This document shows, piece after piece, positions 21,901 through 32,872 of a DNA stretch of 64,000 nt. How positions within the stretch are numbered: position 1 is the first letter of the stretch; each line of letters starts with the position of its first letter. This DNA comes from Pholiota molesta (taxonomy: Eukaryota; Basidiomycota; Agaricomycetes; Agaricales; Strophariaceae), in NCBI GenBank assembly GCA_014925825.1, contig JACGCK010000158.1:1-64000 (forward strand), given 5' to 3'. The position numbers and the translations under genes are program-made. A model generated the notes under the pieces. The model had not been told where the DNA came from. It saw nothing but the letters and a program-made list of their open reading frames with translations, and made no database searches.

Positions 21901-22744
21901 TGGAGCACTACGAAATCATCGCCAGAGCAAGATATGGGATTCCGACACGGCTCTCCACGAGGGTGTCCCAGCTGTTTGCGTAGGCCGAGGGATTTGAGCG
22001 AAGTTTTCTCGAAATAAGACTCGTTCCATTTCTATGGTCGAAGAGCATAAACAAAAGGGGTAGAAACTGGTAGTGACAACTCACTAGAATCCGGTGAAGA
22101 TACAATCCTTCATGTGTTTCCATAATGCACTGTCGACATAGCATCTCGCGAGTCCCGCATTCGACACATTGATATTCGCCAGTCCCGGGATTCTGACAGC
22201 GGGCACAAATGTCCGAAGGCCAACGTCCTCGACTCTCAAGGGCAATGAGTTCTTCCAAGAACAGGTCAATTTGAGGTACAAAATCCCGGAGGGCTTCGTC
22301 CTATGTTAGCAGAGACCCGGGTAAGTGTTTTGACAATGATTGGTTAGACAGATTTGACGAACATACCCCTTTCGGTCGATTTCTCTTTATCTTGTCATCA
22401 TTTCCTGTGTCCTCGAGATGTTGGACATAGGCTGCATCAAATAGGGGATCTATCGATGAAGAGGGATCGTCGGCGTCATTGGGAATGTCATTGGAATGGA
22501 CATCAAGAGAGGTGTCAGTCACGACATGAGTCTCGTCAATGTCAATATTGCTGCCGGACTCTGGCCCTGATTGTGTAATTGTCGTTTTTAGAGTGGACGT
22601 TTTTTGTGTGAGATATCCTGCCTTAGTTGAAGAGAATAAGGTATAGCGATGCTTGACCGTATTGTCTTCTGGTATATGTGGGGCTTCGAAATACACCAGT
22701 TTTGACTTTCCTTTCCGAGTTGCTTTAGGCATTGCGATATGCAA
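18956..22744 (-). CDS. KDZ transposase with CxC2-type cysteine cluster
   Basis: A many-exon gene on the minus strand. Exon 1 (from 22744 or in-frame ATG 22732) is basic then acidic. The next exon carries a zinc-binding cluster (CARCQNPGTGEYQCVECG then MLCRQCIMETHEG), the CxC2 type. Later exons give GLDFCGCG, LRMIHEWRHLSMLKRAGRG and CPACPQPGKNMPENW. The RNase H-like core shows the expected acids: Asp in FISIDANFRLKRKN, Asp in VISYDIVCQW and Glu in ESPERGW. A long alpha-helical C-terminal part follows (20049-18956, with WQNDFLPLKSEDIR and ISWIWRR). The family catalyses cut-and-paste style movement of its element. Frames stay open across the proposed introns, so it appears intact. It belongs to the element bounded at 17147 and 32218. 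Confidence 0.9.
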
Positions 22745-23000
22745 GGGAGAGAGTGAATATTAGAGTACAGAAATGGCGTCAATCGTGTTCTAGCAAATGA
22801 TAATATAGAAGTTTTGCACAACTCTTTCCTCATGCTTATTAGTAGTAAGCTTTTATTGCACTACTTATGTACCATGTCGTGTAGCAGTCTGACATTGCTA
22901 CCATCACGGTTGATGTGTTGACTATTCGTGTGTACCACGATTGCATTATTCCGTTTAAATTTCCAGCCTAGCTCAACATCAACTGTTTTACGACCATAAT

Positions 23001-23725
23001 AATGGGCCGTGTGGCTAAGCATACAACTGCGGAAGAGTGCGAACATGCTCGTAAAGAAAAAAAGAAAGTGTATTCTCAAACCAAAGAGTACAATTGTTCT
23101 ACTGTTGTTCGATCACCTAACTAATATATGTTGAACTACTAGGGCCAAAGCTCTTCGGCAGGAGCAAAACAAGCGCGCGTATCAGAAACGTACTCAAGAA
23201 AAAAGTAAATTATCCCCCACTTGGCCCTCGATTCCTCGCGCACTCCGTGACCAAGCCGCCCTGCCAATCCCACAAAAATCCCACTTTTTTCTCCTCGAAT
23301 ATCGTTCGCGCGAGGAAGTCTCCGACCAAGATCCGCTCGCCAAATGGGATTATTATCCCCCATATCATGTTCCCCATGGGACAATTGCTGGCGGCGGATT
23401 AGAGGCCATAGTGGACAGAGTGCATGGCCGCCGGCATCTCGAACAACGCCAACATGAAGCTCAGCGCCTCCAACGATACAATAAGGGAACCGATGATCAA
23501 ATCCTGGCCGAAATTGGACGCGACATCAACACCTATCTTACTTCATGGAATGAACTCAGGAACATCCTCAAAACAATGCCATATTCTGATATTGATCACA
23601 CGATGGGGGAGCACTTGAAGCATTGGAAGGCACGGCGAGTTGTTGATTTATTGCAGGACTGGAAGGTGGTGAAAAAAGGACGCGCGAATGGGGCATTTGA
23701 ATGTCACTATGCAAATCGATGGTAG
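23001..23725 (+). CDS. Small basic cargo protein of the KDZ element
   Basis: Two exons: 23001 to about 23087 (MGRVAKHTTAEECEHARKE) and about 23148-23725, joined over an intron with a CTAAC branch-like site. The product is about 220 residues. The N-terminal 45 residues are very basic and helical (KALRQEQNKRAYQKRTQ), similar in style to short Arg/Lys-rich leaders seen in many Agaricomycete transposon-linked proteins; DNA binding is an inference. The rest has a glycine patch (HGTIAGGGLEAIVD) and an amphipathic helix region (LKHWKARRVVDLLQDWKVV). It diverges from the transposase gene, 257 bases away. No domain name can be assigned. Confidence 0.6.
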
Positions 23726-23819
23726 TTACAGCTACTAATAGGACTGATTGATGGTGGACAAATCGGCGAACGACGCCCAGATTAATGCACGTCGTATATA
23801 CTGATAAAGAGTTGTGAGG

Positions 23820-24259
23820 ATTATAACCAGTGACGTGAAAAAATACATACTTTGCTCTTGCCATTCCTTAACCACTGCCACTCCCCGTCGTCGCTCAAAT
23901 CCATAGGACGGTGGAAAGGGCAGTAATCATACCAGATATGCTCAGCCTTGGCAAAAAATTCTTCTCTTTCCTTTTTAGATTTGTTCGCGATCTCCTTGTA
24001 CATCGGTGCCAGGTGTTTGAGCGCCCGAATTTCTTGGGGTGAGAAGGTCATTCTGATTGCATAGTGAGCAGGGCCAGACACTCTGGTTGAAGGAGCTAGA
24101 TACCTGGATTTTTTTTCGGCTTGCTAGGTTTATGGTTAGGAAGTACTTGGGTGGTGCGGCAGTAGAGACGGCACTTGAATTAACTGTACAGTCAAAGAAC
24201 CCACTCACAGAATTTAAAAATACCTCTTTCGCGGCGCCTAGTCGATCCTCGGAGAGCAT
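23820..24259 (-). CDS. Small hypothetical cargo gene of the KDZ element
   Basis: The first short exon starts at 24259 (MLSEDRLGAAKE). After an intron with several possible joins comes a clear coding exon (about 24095-23855) with TFSPQEIRALKHLAPMYKE, an acidic/basic helix and YDYCPFHRPMDLSDDGEW, before a GTATGT donor. A further exon downstream (before about 23730) is likely but could not be placed without running into the convergent gene. No domain is recognised. Confidence 0.4.
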
Positions 24260-24299
24260 CGACCAATCAGCGAATTAATAGAATGCTGCTGAAAAAAAC

Positions 24300-25000
24300 A
24301 CATCTAGCCATGTATACGTGTGTACAAAATGTTTGATGCTCCCATATCCTGAGATCTATCTTAGGGTTATATATACTAACTACTGTGCTGAAAGCGAGAG
24401 CAAGTGCTTTATTAGAATGTGTTTATTTCGAGATTATGTGCGCAGCCAGCCAATCAGCATGCGAATAGAAGACCGCTGAAAACCTCAGTTTAAACATACA
24501 AACTTGCAATAGCATAACCAAACGTGAACCTGAGCTCCTCAAATTCTGGGAAATGGCAATAGGAATGATCTTATACGAATCTATGCAAATTATTGGGCCC
24601 AATCCCTTGTCCGGAAGAAGATTCAGGGCAGAGGTCATTGACGTTCATGCATTGCTTGAGATTTCATATTAACTCATCGTCACTTTCGGTGAATTTGACT
24701 GTGCATCTCAAAATTACTTGCGATGAGAAATACATTTGTCTTGAAATTGTAGAGCATATTTATCCTAACCAAGATGGGCCTCTGAGAATGGCCTATAAGT
24801 ACAAGCAATGTTTGATCAGTCATTTCACATTTTTTCGTCATCAAGACAATATGTTTTGTCATTCCAAGGTAATTTCTTAATTTCTTAATTATGGCGTTCC
24901 ACAGTCTTTTGTCAAGAAGTGGCGTATAACATTCAAACGGTGCAAGAAAGAATACAAGAACATATAGAGTGATATATACATAAAATACAAACGTTTGCCA
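24300..25000. other. AT-rich interior of the KDZ element, no gene supported
   Basis: Short open frames exist on both strands (for example 24593-24880) but lack splice logic, composition or motifs to support them. Confidence 0.35.
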
Positions 25001-25011
25001 GAAATCACTAA

Positions 25012-26183
25012 TCAGTCCATTCTAGTACGGTAGCTGGACTGAAACTCAGAAGGGAAATGCAAACGTCCATTGCACATGCCCAGATTGTGCATCGTCATCG
25101 CGTGTTGCTCCAGCACTTCACTGAGCTGCAGCTCGTTCAAGCGATGTTCATCTAATGCGAGAGATCCTCGATTGTCCCAGTCAGTACTCTGGGCTTCGTA
25201 ATTGCCGATGGCCTCCTCAGCAGTGAATACCTCATATTCTGTGGAATGTATATGGGCCCAACGGATGAGGTCGTAATCCAAGCTATCATCATCAGAGTCC
25301 TGATGCGGAGGTGCGAGGGAACTAAGTGGGCAGGGAATTCCACGGCGTACGGCCCCATCATCATCGCCTTCGTCGCCCGTGTCCGAAGGCGTCATGCAAT
25401 CAAGGAGGCGAGGACTTCCTGCATGCCGAGGGGTCGGAGTCTCTGGAGTGCGCAGAAGGTTGGCTTGACCAATGGGAGGGACAATCCCGAGAGGAGTAGG
25501 ACTCTCGCGAACGAAGTCGCGAGTAATCGTGCAACTTGCATCCACTCTGGGATGGCCACGAGGGCCAGACGGGGTGGGAGAAGCGAGAGCAAACGAAGAG
25601 AGATCCGGGGATGCGGTTAAGGAATCACTTTGACGGCCAGAAAGAACGGGAGATGGTGGGGGGGGCGGAGGGAGACTGCCAAGAGAGCTTGAAAGATGGG
25701 GAGACTCTGGTGGTATCGCCAAAGAATGGACAGAAAGTGTGATTATTGTTCCTCGCGGTGCAAGGGGCAGGAGAACGGTTGGTTCGGTGGTGGAGGTTTC
25801 CCCAACGACTATGATGGTGGTGCCATCAGGGGTCTGGGCAATGCCAGTCCAGAAATCAAGGCCGTCGCCGACGACAAAGTTGGGAGGGATGTCATGAACT
25901 GGACATCCTGAGGCTAGACATAAAATAAGTACATTTAACCGCGTGTATATATATGTCTATAAATAACATACCGTATATACCCGTGAGAGGGGGTAGCCTT
26001 GCCATCGGGCACACTGTGGAGAGAGATCGCTGATAAGTAGCCGAACAAAACAAATGCCATAAGGACAGATAAGGACTCACATGGGGGACAAGTGATCTCG
26101 GCTATGTTTCCAATGGAAACATTCCCCAATTCGGTTTGATGGATCGAGAAATTCGACAAATCGCGTTCAGGCAAAGGTGGCAT
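25012..26183 (-). CDS. Hypothetical cargo protein, Pro/Ser-rich and acidic
   Basis: Three exons on the minus strand from ATG 26183 (MPPLPERDLSNFSIHQTELG, a cysteine pair CPPC at the exon end), then a short middle exon (about 26020-25970), then a long exon from about 25916 to the TGA at 25012. The third exon begins SGCPVHDIPPNFVVGDGLDFW, followed by a beta-like stretch, a poly-proline segment, a Ser/Pro/Asp-rich disordered region with DTGDEGDDDG, and a C-terminal helical part (LNELQLSEVLEQHAMTMHNL). It may be a partner of the transposase, but nothing in the sequence proves a role. Confidence 0.55.
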
Positions 26184-26534
26184 AATGTTTCTTCGGATGA
26201 AGAGTATTGTGGGGATTTTTTTTGCTTACAAAAGAGACTGCACTTAAAGTTTGGTGGCTGAAGGCGGGCTATCTTCCGATTGGCTAGTAAGTTGGTAATA
26301 GCCAGTTTTATGAGTGGCTTGATGGCGTAAAGCAATATTATTGGCCTCAAAGAGACTTGCCGACATCCGTCTTACGGCCAGAAAGCGGCAGAGTATGAGC
26401 CAAATTTGAGGATTCGAGAATTTTCTTTGTTCGGTCTAAGTTCGGTCACGGTCCCTTTGCTCCCACACAATCCCGATTTGATTATTTTGATATACACAAA
26501 AAGACATTCCCTGACGCGCCAAGTTCTCGGTTTC

Positions 26535-29500
26535 ATGGCCGCTGGAAATGTAAGTAAACATTCCAAATTTCCTATTTTATACCCATAAGTTTATTATTAC
26601 CCCAGCGCAACGCCAGTACCTGGACAACTCCGGAGCAGTTTGATTTTTTAGATGCGCGTTATTCTGAATATTACAAGATTCATACCTCTACCAAGCGCAG
26701 ATATGAGGGATTTTGGGGGCGGCTTACGGAGGCATGGTTTAAATCATATCCGGAGATCAACATTCTGTTTCCCACTGCGGCCTCAGAGGCGGAGTTAGAC
26801 AGTGACCAACGAGAACAGCTTAATGCTGCCGTACAAAGGCGTATCCAGGTACTTCTTATTGTGCCATTGTCCTGTTATATATGTACTGATCCAGGGTATT
26901 TATTACAGCAGCTGCAGCGTTGGTATCGCTGGAAGGCCGGCCAAGAGTATCGGAGTGGGGGGAGACACGGGCGCCGCCGCCAACATTTAGCCGTTGAGAC
27001 GATTAAGGAAACACGTGCTTTGAAAGTAGAGGAAATGTACGCAAAGAGTATTCAAGGAAGCGAGAAGGTTAAGCAATATACGAAGGAGCTGATCGAAGAG
27101 ACGACGCAGGCCAACGGCGGCAAGCTGCCTGCAGGTGGGAACCTTATCTGTTTCAAAAAAGCGGCGAAGGAGATGTACGAAGCAGAAGACGACACAGTCA
27201 AGGCAGAGATTGTGGCTATGATAAACGAGCAGGTGAAATTCAAGGAGGAGGAAGCGCTTTCGGAAGAGGATCGCACTCCTGCACAATATCTCGCGTAAGT
27301 GATATCAGATTGCTCAAATGTTTTCTTTACATATCTAATCTGTCTGACAGGGCTATCGAGACCGCTGGAGAGCTCCTAAACATCCAGCTCAATTCTCTTG
27401 CCATGCGCACTGGATGGTCGTTTTCAATTCTGATGGGCGGGCCGCAGCCTGATGCATTTGGTGCAATTTCATCGGCAAGGTAAGACTTGGCTTTGGAGTA
27501 TCTTTAAAATATGTAAACTCATCTGTATTGTTTCTTTAGCTATCATGTAGGAGCGACAACATCACTAGGTCACAACTTCGGGATGACCGAAAACTTCAAA
27601 GAAAAATATATGACGCCTTTCACAGATTTCCTCAAAAAGGTTTACCGTGTGTATTCTTCTCACTTGTTCTCTAGACTGACTATTCTAACAAACTTACGCT
27701 TTTAGCTTTGTCAGTAAGGGAACAACGCACACTCATAGAGACCAAGGACGACAAAGAGGAAGAAACGGATACCTCCGCAAATGGTAGATATCATATCTTT
27801 ACTCAATTTTTATACTTTACTCATTATAGATTTAGCATTGAATGATAGCTCCGAGTCGGACATGGCTAGCCGCGCTATCCCACACACAGAATCTACTTCG
27901 GCTGCAACACATGACAGACCTAACTCTTCCCACCGCCAAATTTCATCTGAGTCTCCCAACGTTCCTTCCTCTGGTAGTGCACCCACTATTAAGCCCAGGA
28001 AAAGGTCGAAAGGTAAGTAGATGGCCACTCTGCCCACATGCTTATGACCCAAACTTATCTACTCCGGCAGACTCGCAGTCGAAGAAGGTCACAGTTGGTG
28101 CACCAGCTATCGTTCCTACTGCTAAGAATCGCAATGTATCAACGACTAGCGGAACTGGGCCAACACAAACCGGTAAGTAACCCTGTCTCAGTGGCAACTT
28201 GTAAATTACATCGAGCTCATTGACGATCCTTAGACATCACGGAAACTGGACAAGAACCAGCAAGTGATGTCAGCGCTGGTGGTGCAACAGAACCTCAAGG
28301 AGCACAACCCGGTAAGTATTCTTATTGCTACAAGCGCATCAAGCTAATCGAAAATCCTCAGGCTTAACAGGTGTACGACAACCACAGCCACTCGATTTCA
28401 GTGCTAGTGGTGCAACACAGGCGAATGACAGTAAGTGTTATTTTACTATGTTGTTCAAGTTTGCGGTGCTGATCACATACCACAGACTGTCAGTCATTGG
28501 ACGTGCCTACCGGACATGGCAGTGCACCACAGTACACACCCGTTGCGCCCGCCGCCAATGGTGACAGCCAACACGCACCTGTTCTGCCTCAGGCGGACGG
28601 TATAGATCCATACGCACCCGTCGCACCTCATGTCAACACTTACAATCAGTACGCACCCGTCGCGCCTCATGCCAACACTTACAATCAGTACGCACCCGTT
28701 GCGCCTCAAGGCAACGATTTCAATCAGTACACAACCAATCCAGCTCAGTTTGGTCAATACGCGTCCAATGCGGCCCCGTATTCCAACAGTATGTATATTG
28801 CTCAATCTCTACGAATACGTGGGCTAATATCATGTATTGTAGCTATGGATCAGTCTATGTCGGGCGGTGCGTGGCAGGCCGCCAACAGCACAAATCCGAC
28901 GTTTGATCCCAACTTCATGCCGGACTCTATGGTGGACCCTGCATTCGAAGACGCCTTGAACCGCTATATGGCAGAGCACCCGGAACACGCGCAGGAAATG
29001 TTCAGCGACCAACTCTACCTTCCCCCCACACAACCCGCCGATGTACCAAACTTCGCTATGCCTGCTCCAAACATGCCTCAGGGCACCACGAACATGCCTC
29101 AGCTCAGTACCTCTACAGACTCCATCACCAGGACAGGATTGGATAACGGCTCACAGTTTGGAGCTAAATCTTCGAATGTCACGGCAACCCCTCTATTTCC
29201 GACCGCCGAGCCCTCCCAGTCTGCATTCCAGCTCAAGATCTCTCCAGACTTCGGTGCTATGATGGGCTTTAATGGTGGCTTGGGATCGGGGGGTACATCT
29301 GCGGCTACTAGTACTGCACCACCACAGCCTGCTTCGATTGTTGCACCACCACCCCTGCCTGCCTCGATTATTGCACCACTACCACCTTCGACCGTCGCGC
29401 CATTGCATTCTTCAGCCGTTACGCCGCCGATCCTGTCTTTGAATGTCACGCCGCCGGCACTTCGATCCTCAACCACGCCCTCTTCAGCACTTGTGGAGAA

Positions 29501-30432
29501 TGCCGAGCGCCGAGCTCCAGAGCCTCCTGATAGCGATGTCGTACCTCCTTCGGCTCCGCTTGGGGACATGTCACAGTCAGCTAGCATGGCCATGAACACC
29601 TCACACGCCGTAGAGTCGGAAACCCGTCGGTCAGGCCGCCCTGCAGCTCCATCAAAACGTGCGGAGTTGTTGAATACAATTGGAGAGAATGTCAGGATGG
29701 CGCCCAGTAAAGAGAATATACCATCCACCGAACCTCCGTCTTGGTTGGTGCTGGCGAAGGAGCATCTTCTATCTCGAGATTTGGATGACGATTGGGTGGG
29801 ATGCGTGGAAGCTTGGCTCGTGTTGGAAGCAAAGCTTGGGTATAATCATAAGGTACGTATGTTATTAGCCTTTGATGAACTGTCGGTACTTACTCAGTCA
29901 TGGCTCTTGTAGGGTGCCTTGCCAGCCCTGGCTGCTCGACCGGAGGAGTGGAACCGATGGGTCCTGAAATCACGCCACGGAGCACGGCCTTACGATTCCG
30001 TACCAACTATTCACGACTCGGCCGAACTCGGGATAGCCATCGTGAAATGGTGGCATGCCATGCAGCCGGAATTTCGACACTGTGGTGAAGCTATGCCGGC
30101 CGCTGTCTATGTCGCCCCCGACGATTCGATGTGGGATCCCCTTCGAAAGGGTGGTCCCAATGGATTGGTTTCCATCATGACTCTGATCGTATGGTGGGGT
30201 CGGGCTCTTCGGGATCGTGGCAACTATCAACTCGACAGCACAGACCAGTGGAGGAACATGGTGAAAGACGTCAAGGAATGTTTGCATGCCATCACTGCTA
30301 CGACAAGTGTTTCACTGAAAAGAAAGGCAACAACGGAAAAGGAAAACCCCCCGAAACGGTAAGTTGTACCTCCTCTGCTCTTACCATTTTCTAATTTGTC
30401 GTCGTTCTTTTTATTATAGTGTTCGCGTCTAG
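26535..30432 (+). CDS. Large cargo protein of the KDZ element with Tyr/Pro repeats
   Basis: About a dozen exons, starting MAAGN at 26535 and ending at TAG 30430-30432; frames remain open over GT...AG introns of 45-60 bases. The N-terminal part is conserved in style with a protein family common near Agaricomycete KDZ elements: a helical FWGRLTEAWFKSYPEINILF segment, then LQRWYRWKAGQEY with a basic run, then a region rich in charged helices. The middle is Ser/Thr/Pro-rich and holds three near-identical repeats of YAPVAPHxNTYNQ (about 28610-28725). The C-terminal exons form a Trp-rich globular part (WNRWVLKSRHG, IVKWWHAMQPEF, WWGRALRDRGNYQ) and a basic tail. No enzymatic motif is visible. Confidence 0.7.
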
Positions 30433-30690
30433 TCTTGTCTAATGCAAATCCTCAAGCCCATGCCACTCCCTTATCTTGATATACATACACAGACGCTATC
30501 ATAATATGTACATATCTCTGTCTCTTATCTTTTTGTGTTTATTTCATTCCATATTCTACTATACCTGCTGTAGTGTCATTGTCATGTAATTCCCTGTCCT
30601 TCTTGATCAAAATAATTTCTTGTGTATCTTTTGGCAGCACTAAGTGCATGTTACGCAGACAGTGAGATGGATGATAAGTATTGTAAAGTA
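30433..30690. other. Spacer between cargo gene and right repeat array
   Basis: AT-rich, probably the 3' untranslated end of the preceding gene. No further feature seen. Confidence 0.4.
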
Positions 30691-31680
30691 ATGCACAACT
30701 GCGAGGGTTTTGCACCACTCTGGTCAGACAAGGCGCGGAAGGAGGGAATGGTGCAAGACTTCGAAGTTTTGCACCACTCCAGTCAAATGAAGCGCAGAAG
30801 GAGGGAATGGTGCACAACTTCGTTGTTTTGCACCACTCGGGCCGTCCTTGAGTGAGGTACAGTGGGAGGAAATGGCGAAGTAGTGTATGACTTCGAAGTT
30901 TTGCACCACTCTGGTCGGACAGGGCGCGGAAGGAGGGAATGGTGCACAACTTCGATGTTTTTTGCACCACTCGGGCCGTCCTTGAGTGAGGTACAGTGGG
31001 AGGAAATGGCGAAGTAGTGTATGACTTCGAAGTTTTGCACCACTCTGGTCGGACAGGGCACGGAAGGAGGGAATGGTGCACAACTTCGATGTTTTTTGCA
31101 CCACTCGGGCCGTCCTCGGGCGAGGTACAGTGGGAGGAAATGGCGAAGTAGTGTATGACTTCGAAGTTTTGCACCACTCTGGTTGGACAAGGCGCAGAAG
31201 GAGGGAATGGTGCACAACTTCGATGTTTTTTGCACCACTCGGGCCGTCCTCGGGCGAGGTACAGTGGGAGGAAATGGCGAAGTAGTGTATGACTTCGAAG
31301 TTTTGCACCACTCTGGTCGGACAGGGCGCGGAAGGAGGGAATGGCAGAGTAGTGCACAACTTCAATGTTTTGCACCACTCTGGTCGGACGAGGCGCGGAA
31401 GTTGCATGGAAGGAAAGTATGGTAAGGTATTGCACAACTTCGATCTCTTTGCACCATTCGGGTGAGGCACGGGCGGAATGGCATAGTATTGCACAACTTC
31501 TGTGATATTTTGCACCACTCTGGTCGCACGAGGTGCGTAAGGAGGGGATGGCAGGGTGGTGCGAAACTCAAATGTTTTGCACTACTTTGCTCATGCGAGG
31601 CGCGCGAGGCGGTTTGAGAAAAGTATTGCACAACTCCTGAGTTTTGCACCAATACAGTAAGTAGTATTGCACCACTGTTT
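30691..31680 (-). repeat. Right subterminal GTGCA array with 134-bp tandem units
   Basis: Four successive units have the anchor GCCGTCCT at 30841, 30975, 31109 and 31243, an exact 134-bp period. Each unit has cores reading TTTTGCACCACTC and GGTGCACAACTTCGA. Read from the right end the cores match those of the left array (GTGGTGCAA, GTTGTGCA). Long frames on the minus strand through this array (rich in WCKTSKS-like repeats) reflect the tandem repeat and are not taken as genes. Confidence 0.85.
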
Positions 31681-32136
31681 AGGTGGGCGGCTGCACACGA
31701 AAGCGCGCGACTAATTTTAGATTTTTTTTTGGAATATTATACAAACATTATAAGGAATTTAGTTATATGTTCATCGTCACGGTTGGAGTACCTAAAGAGG
31801 CTGGTGAGTCCAGTAGAGCAATGCATATGCGAGGCGCAATGGAGGCGGCTCACAGCGGGGCCAGGGGGCGGGGACCACTGGCCCGGGGGCGGGGCTACTG
31901 GCCCAGGGGACTCGGGATTGAACTAACCAAGGACGAACCAATGCAAAGTGAGCCAGACCAGACAGAAACGGAAATGTATTTATAGTTTCATGGGAAATAA
32001 CATACGAAAAGGCGCATCAGATGCGGGTGCGAGTGCATAGCGGGTAATAAAAGACATTCAACGGTTGTGCACTATTCAGAAGTATTGCACCAGTCTAAAG
32101 GGGAGGGATGGACACCTGCAAGGCAGCAGGCAACGG
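31681..32136. other. Right subterminal DNA of the KDZ element, no gene
   Basis: It contains a GC-rich stretch with CACTGGCCCGGGGGCGGGG-like repeats near 31860-31905 and isolated GTGCA cores (about 32070-32090), but no supported coding region. Confidence 0.4.
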
Positions 32137-32218
32137 GGAATGGTGCAATAAATCTCCCTACAACTGTACTTGATTATTGCACACATTATTTGTTACAGTT
32201 GGAGTAAGTATTGCACAA
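32137..32218 (-). repeat. Right terminal inverted repeat of the KDZ element
   Basis: Inverted partner of 17147-17228, ending GTATTGCACAA. Confidence 0.8.
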
Positions 32219-32500
32219 CCATGGCACCAGCAGGTGTCCCCTTTTGTAGATACATGCTGGGGATGGGCGCTATTACTCGGCACCCGCCCCTCCCTACCAT
32301 CCCAGTTGCCCCTGCCCTACACTGCGGGCCCTCAGCCATAGCCCCTGCCCTGGACCGGCTAAGGCGCGAGCACGACCGCAGCCACGTGGCGAGCACGCCG
32401 TTGGTGATCATGTCACCAAGTGTGACGAGGGCAACGGCTAACCCCAGTGCCACGCGCATTAACCAGCATGTTTTGTTAGCGTGCAGGGCTGGGCTGCCTT

Positions 32501-32872
32501 AGTGTTTGAACAGGAAATTTTAGTGTTTAAACCTGTTTAAACAGATGTAGTTAGTGTTTAAACCTGTTTAAACAGACATAGTTAGTGTTTAAACCTGTTT
32601 AAACAGATGTAGTTAGTGTTTAAACCTGTTTAAACAGACGTAGTTAGTGTTTAAACCTGTTTAAACAGACGTAGTTAGTGTTGAAACCTGTTTAAACAGA
32701 CGTAGTTAGTGTTGAAACAAATATATCTGGTGTTTAAACAAACGTCTTCGAGTGTTTAAACAGAAACATGGAGATTAAACAAAGCTCTAAGAGTCTGTTA
32801 AACAAAGTCCTTGTTTAATGTTTAAACTGTTTAAACAAAATTCAAGGGGTAAGGCTTTGATTAAACAAAGTC
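32501..32872 (-). repeat. Right outer terminal inverted repeat with GTTTAAAC array
   Basis: The last 200 bases match the left outer end in reverse. The array part uses a 31-bp unit that carries GTTTAAAC twice, whereas the left array has a 21-bp unit with one copy. Confidence 0.85.

Larger units (their letters stand above)
17147..32218. mobile_element. 15-kb KDZ DNA transposon with cargo genes
   Basis: The element is bounded by 82-bp inverted ends (17147-17228 and 32137-32218) that both begin TTGTGCAATAC and agree at most positions. Inside each end lies a long array of GTGCA-containing repeats facing inward. Between them are a KDZ transposase (minus), and genes at 23001 (+), 24259 (-), 26183 (-) and 26535 (+). 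KDZ (Kyakuja-Dileera-Zisupton) transposons are known from basidiomycetes as large elements that carry extra genes. No exact target duplication was found; CCAT occurs next to the right end and two bases off the left end. The genes lack obvious breaks, so the element may be autonomous. Confidence 0.82.
9902..32872. mobile_element. Outer element of a nested 23-kb mobile region
   Basis: The two ends are inverted copies of each other: 9902-10256 and 32501-32872 reversed share GACTTTGTTTAATCAAAGCC and stay nearly identical for about 200 bases before passing into GTTTAAAC repeat arrays. Similarity weakly continues outward for some nine more bases (AACCAGGTA against AACTAGGTG), so the exact edge is uncertain and no clean target duplication was found. 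Everything inside except about 2.1 kb belongs to two other elements. The residual DNA (10257-11094, 16920-17146, 32219-32500) encodes no recognisable transposase, so the outer element is best read as non-autonomous. The alternative is that the outer ends and the KDZ element move together. Confidence 0.7.

Noticed and set aside
30539..31652. Long overlapping minus-strand frames of up to 298 codons with repeated WCKTSKS-like peptides
   Set aside because: They lie exactly on the 134-bp tandem GTGCA array of the KDZ element; several frames are open at once because the unit lacks stops, so they are repeat artefacts.
17139..32226. An 8-bp target duplication for the KDZ element
   Set aside because: The eight bases on either side do not match; only CCAT recurs at slightly different offsets, which is too short to claim.
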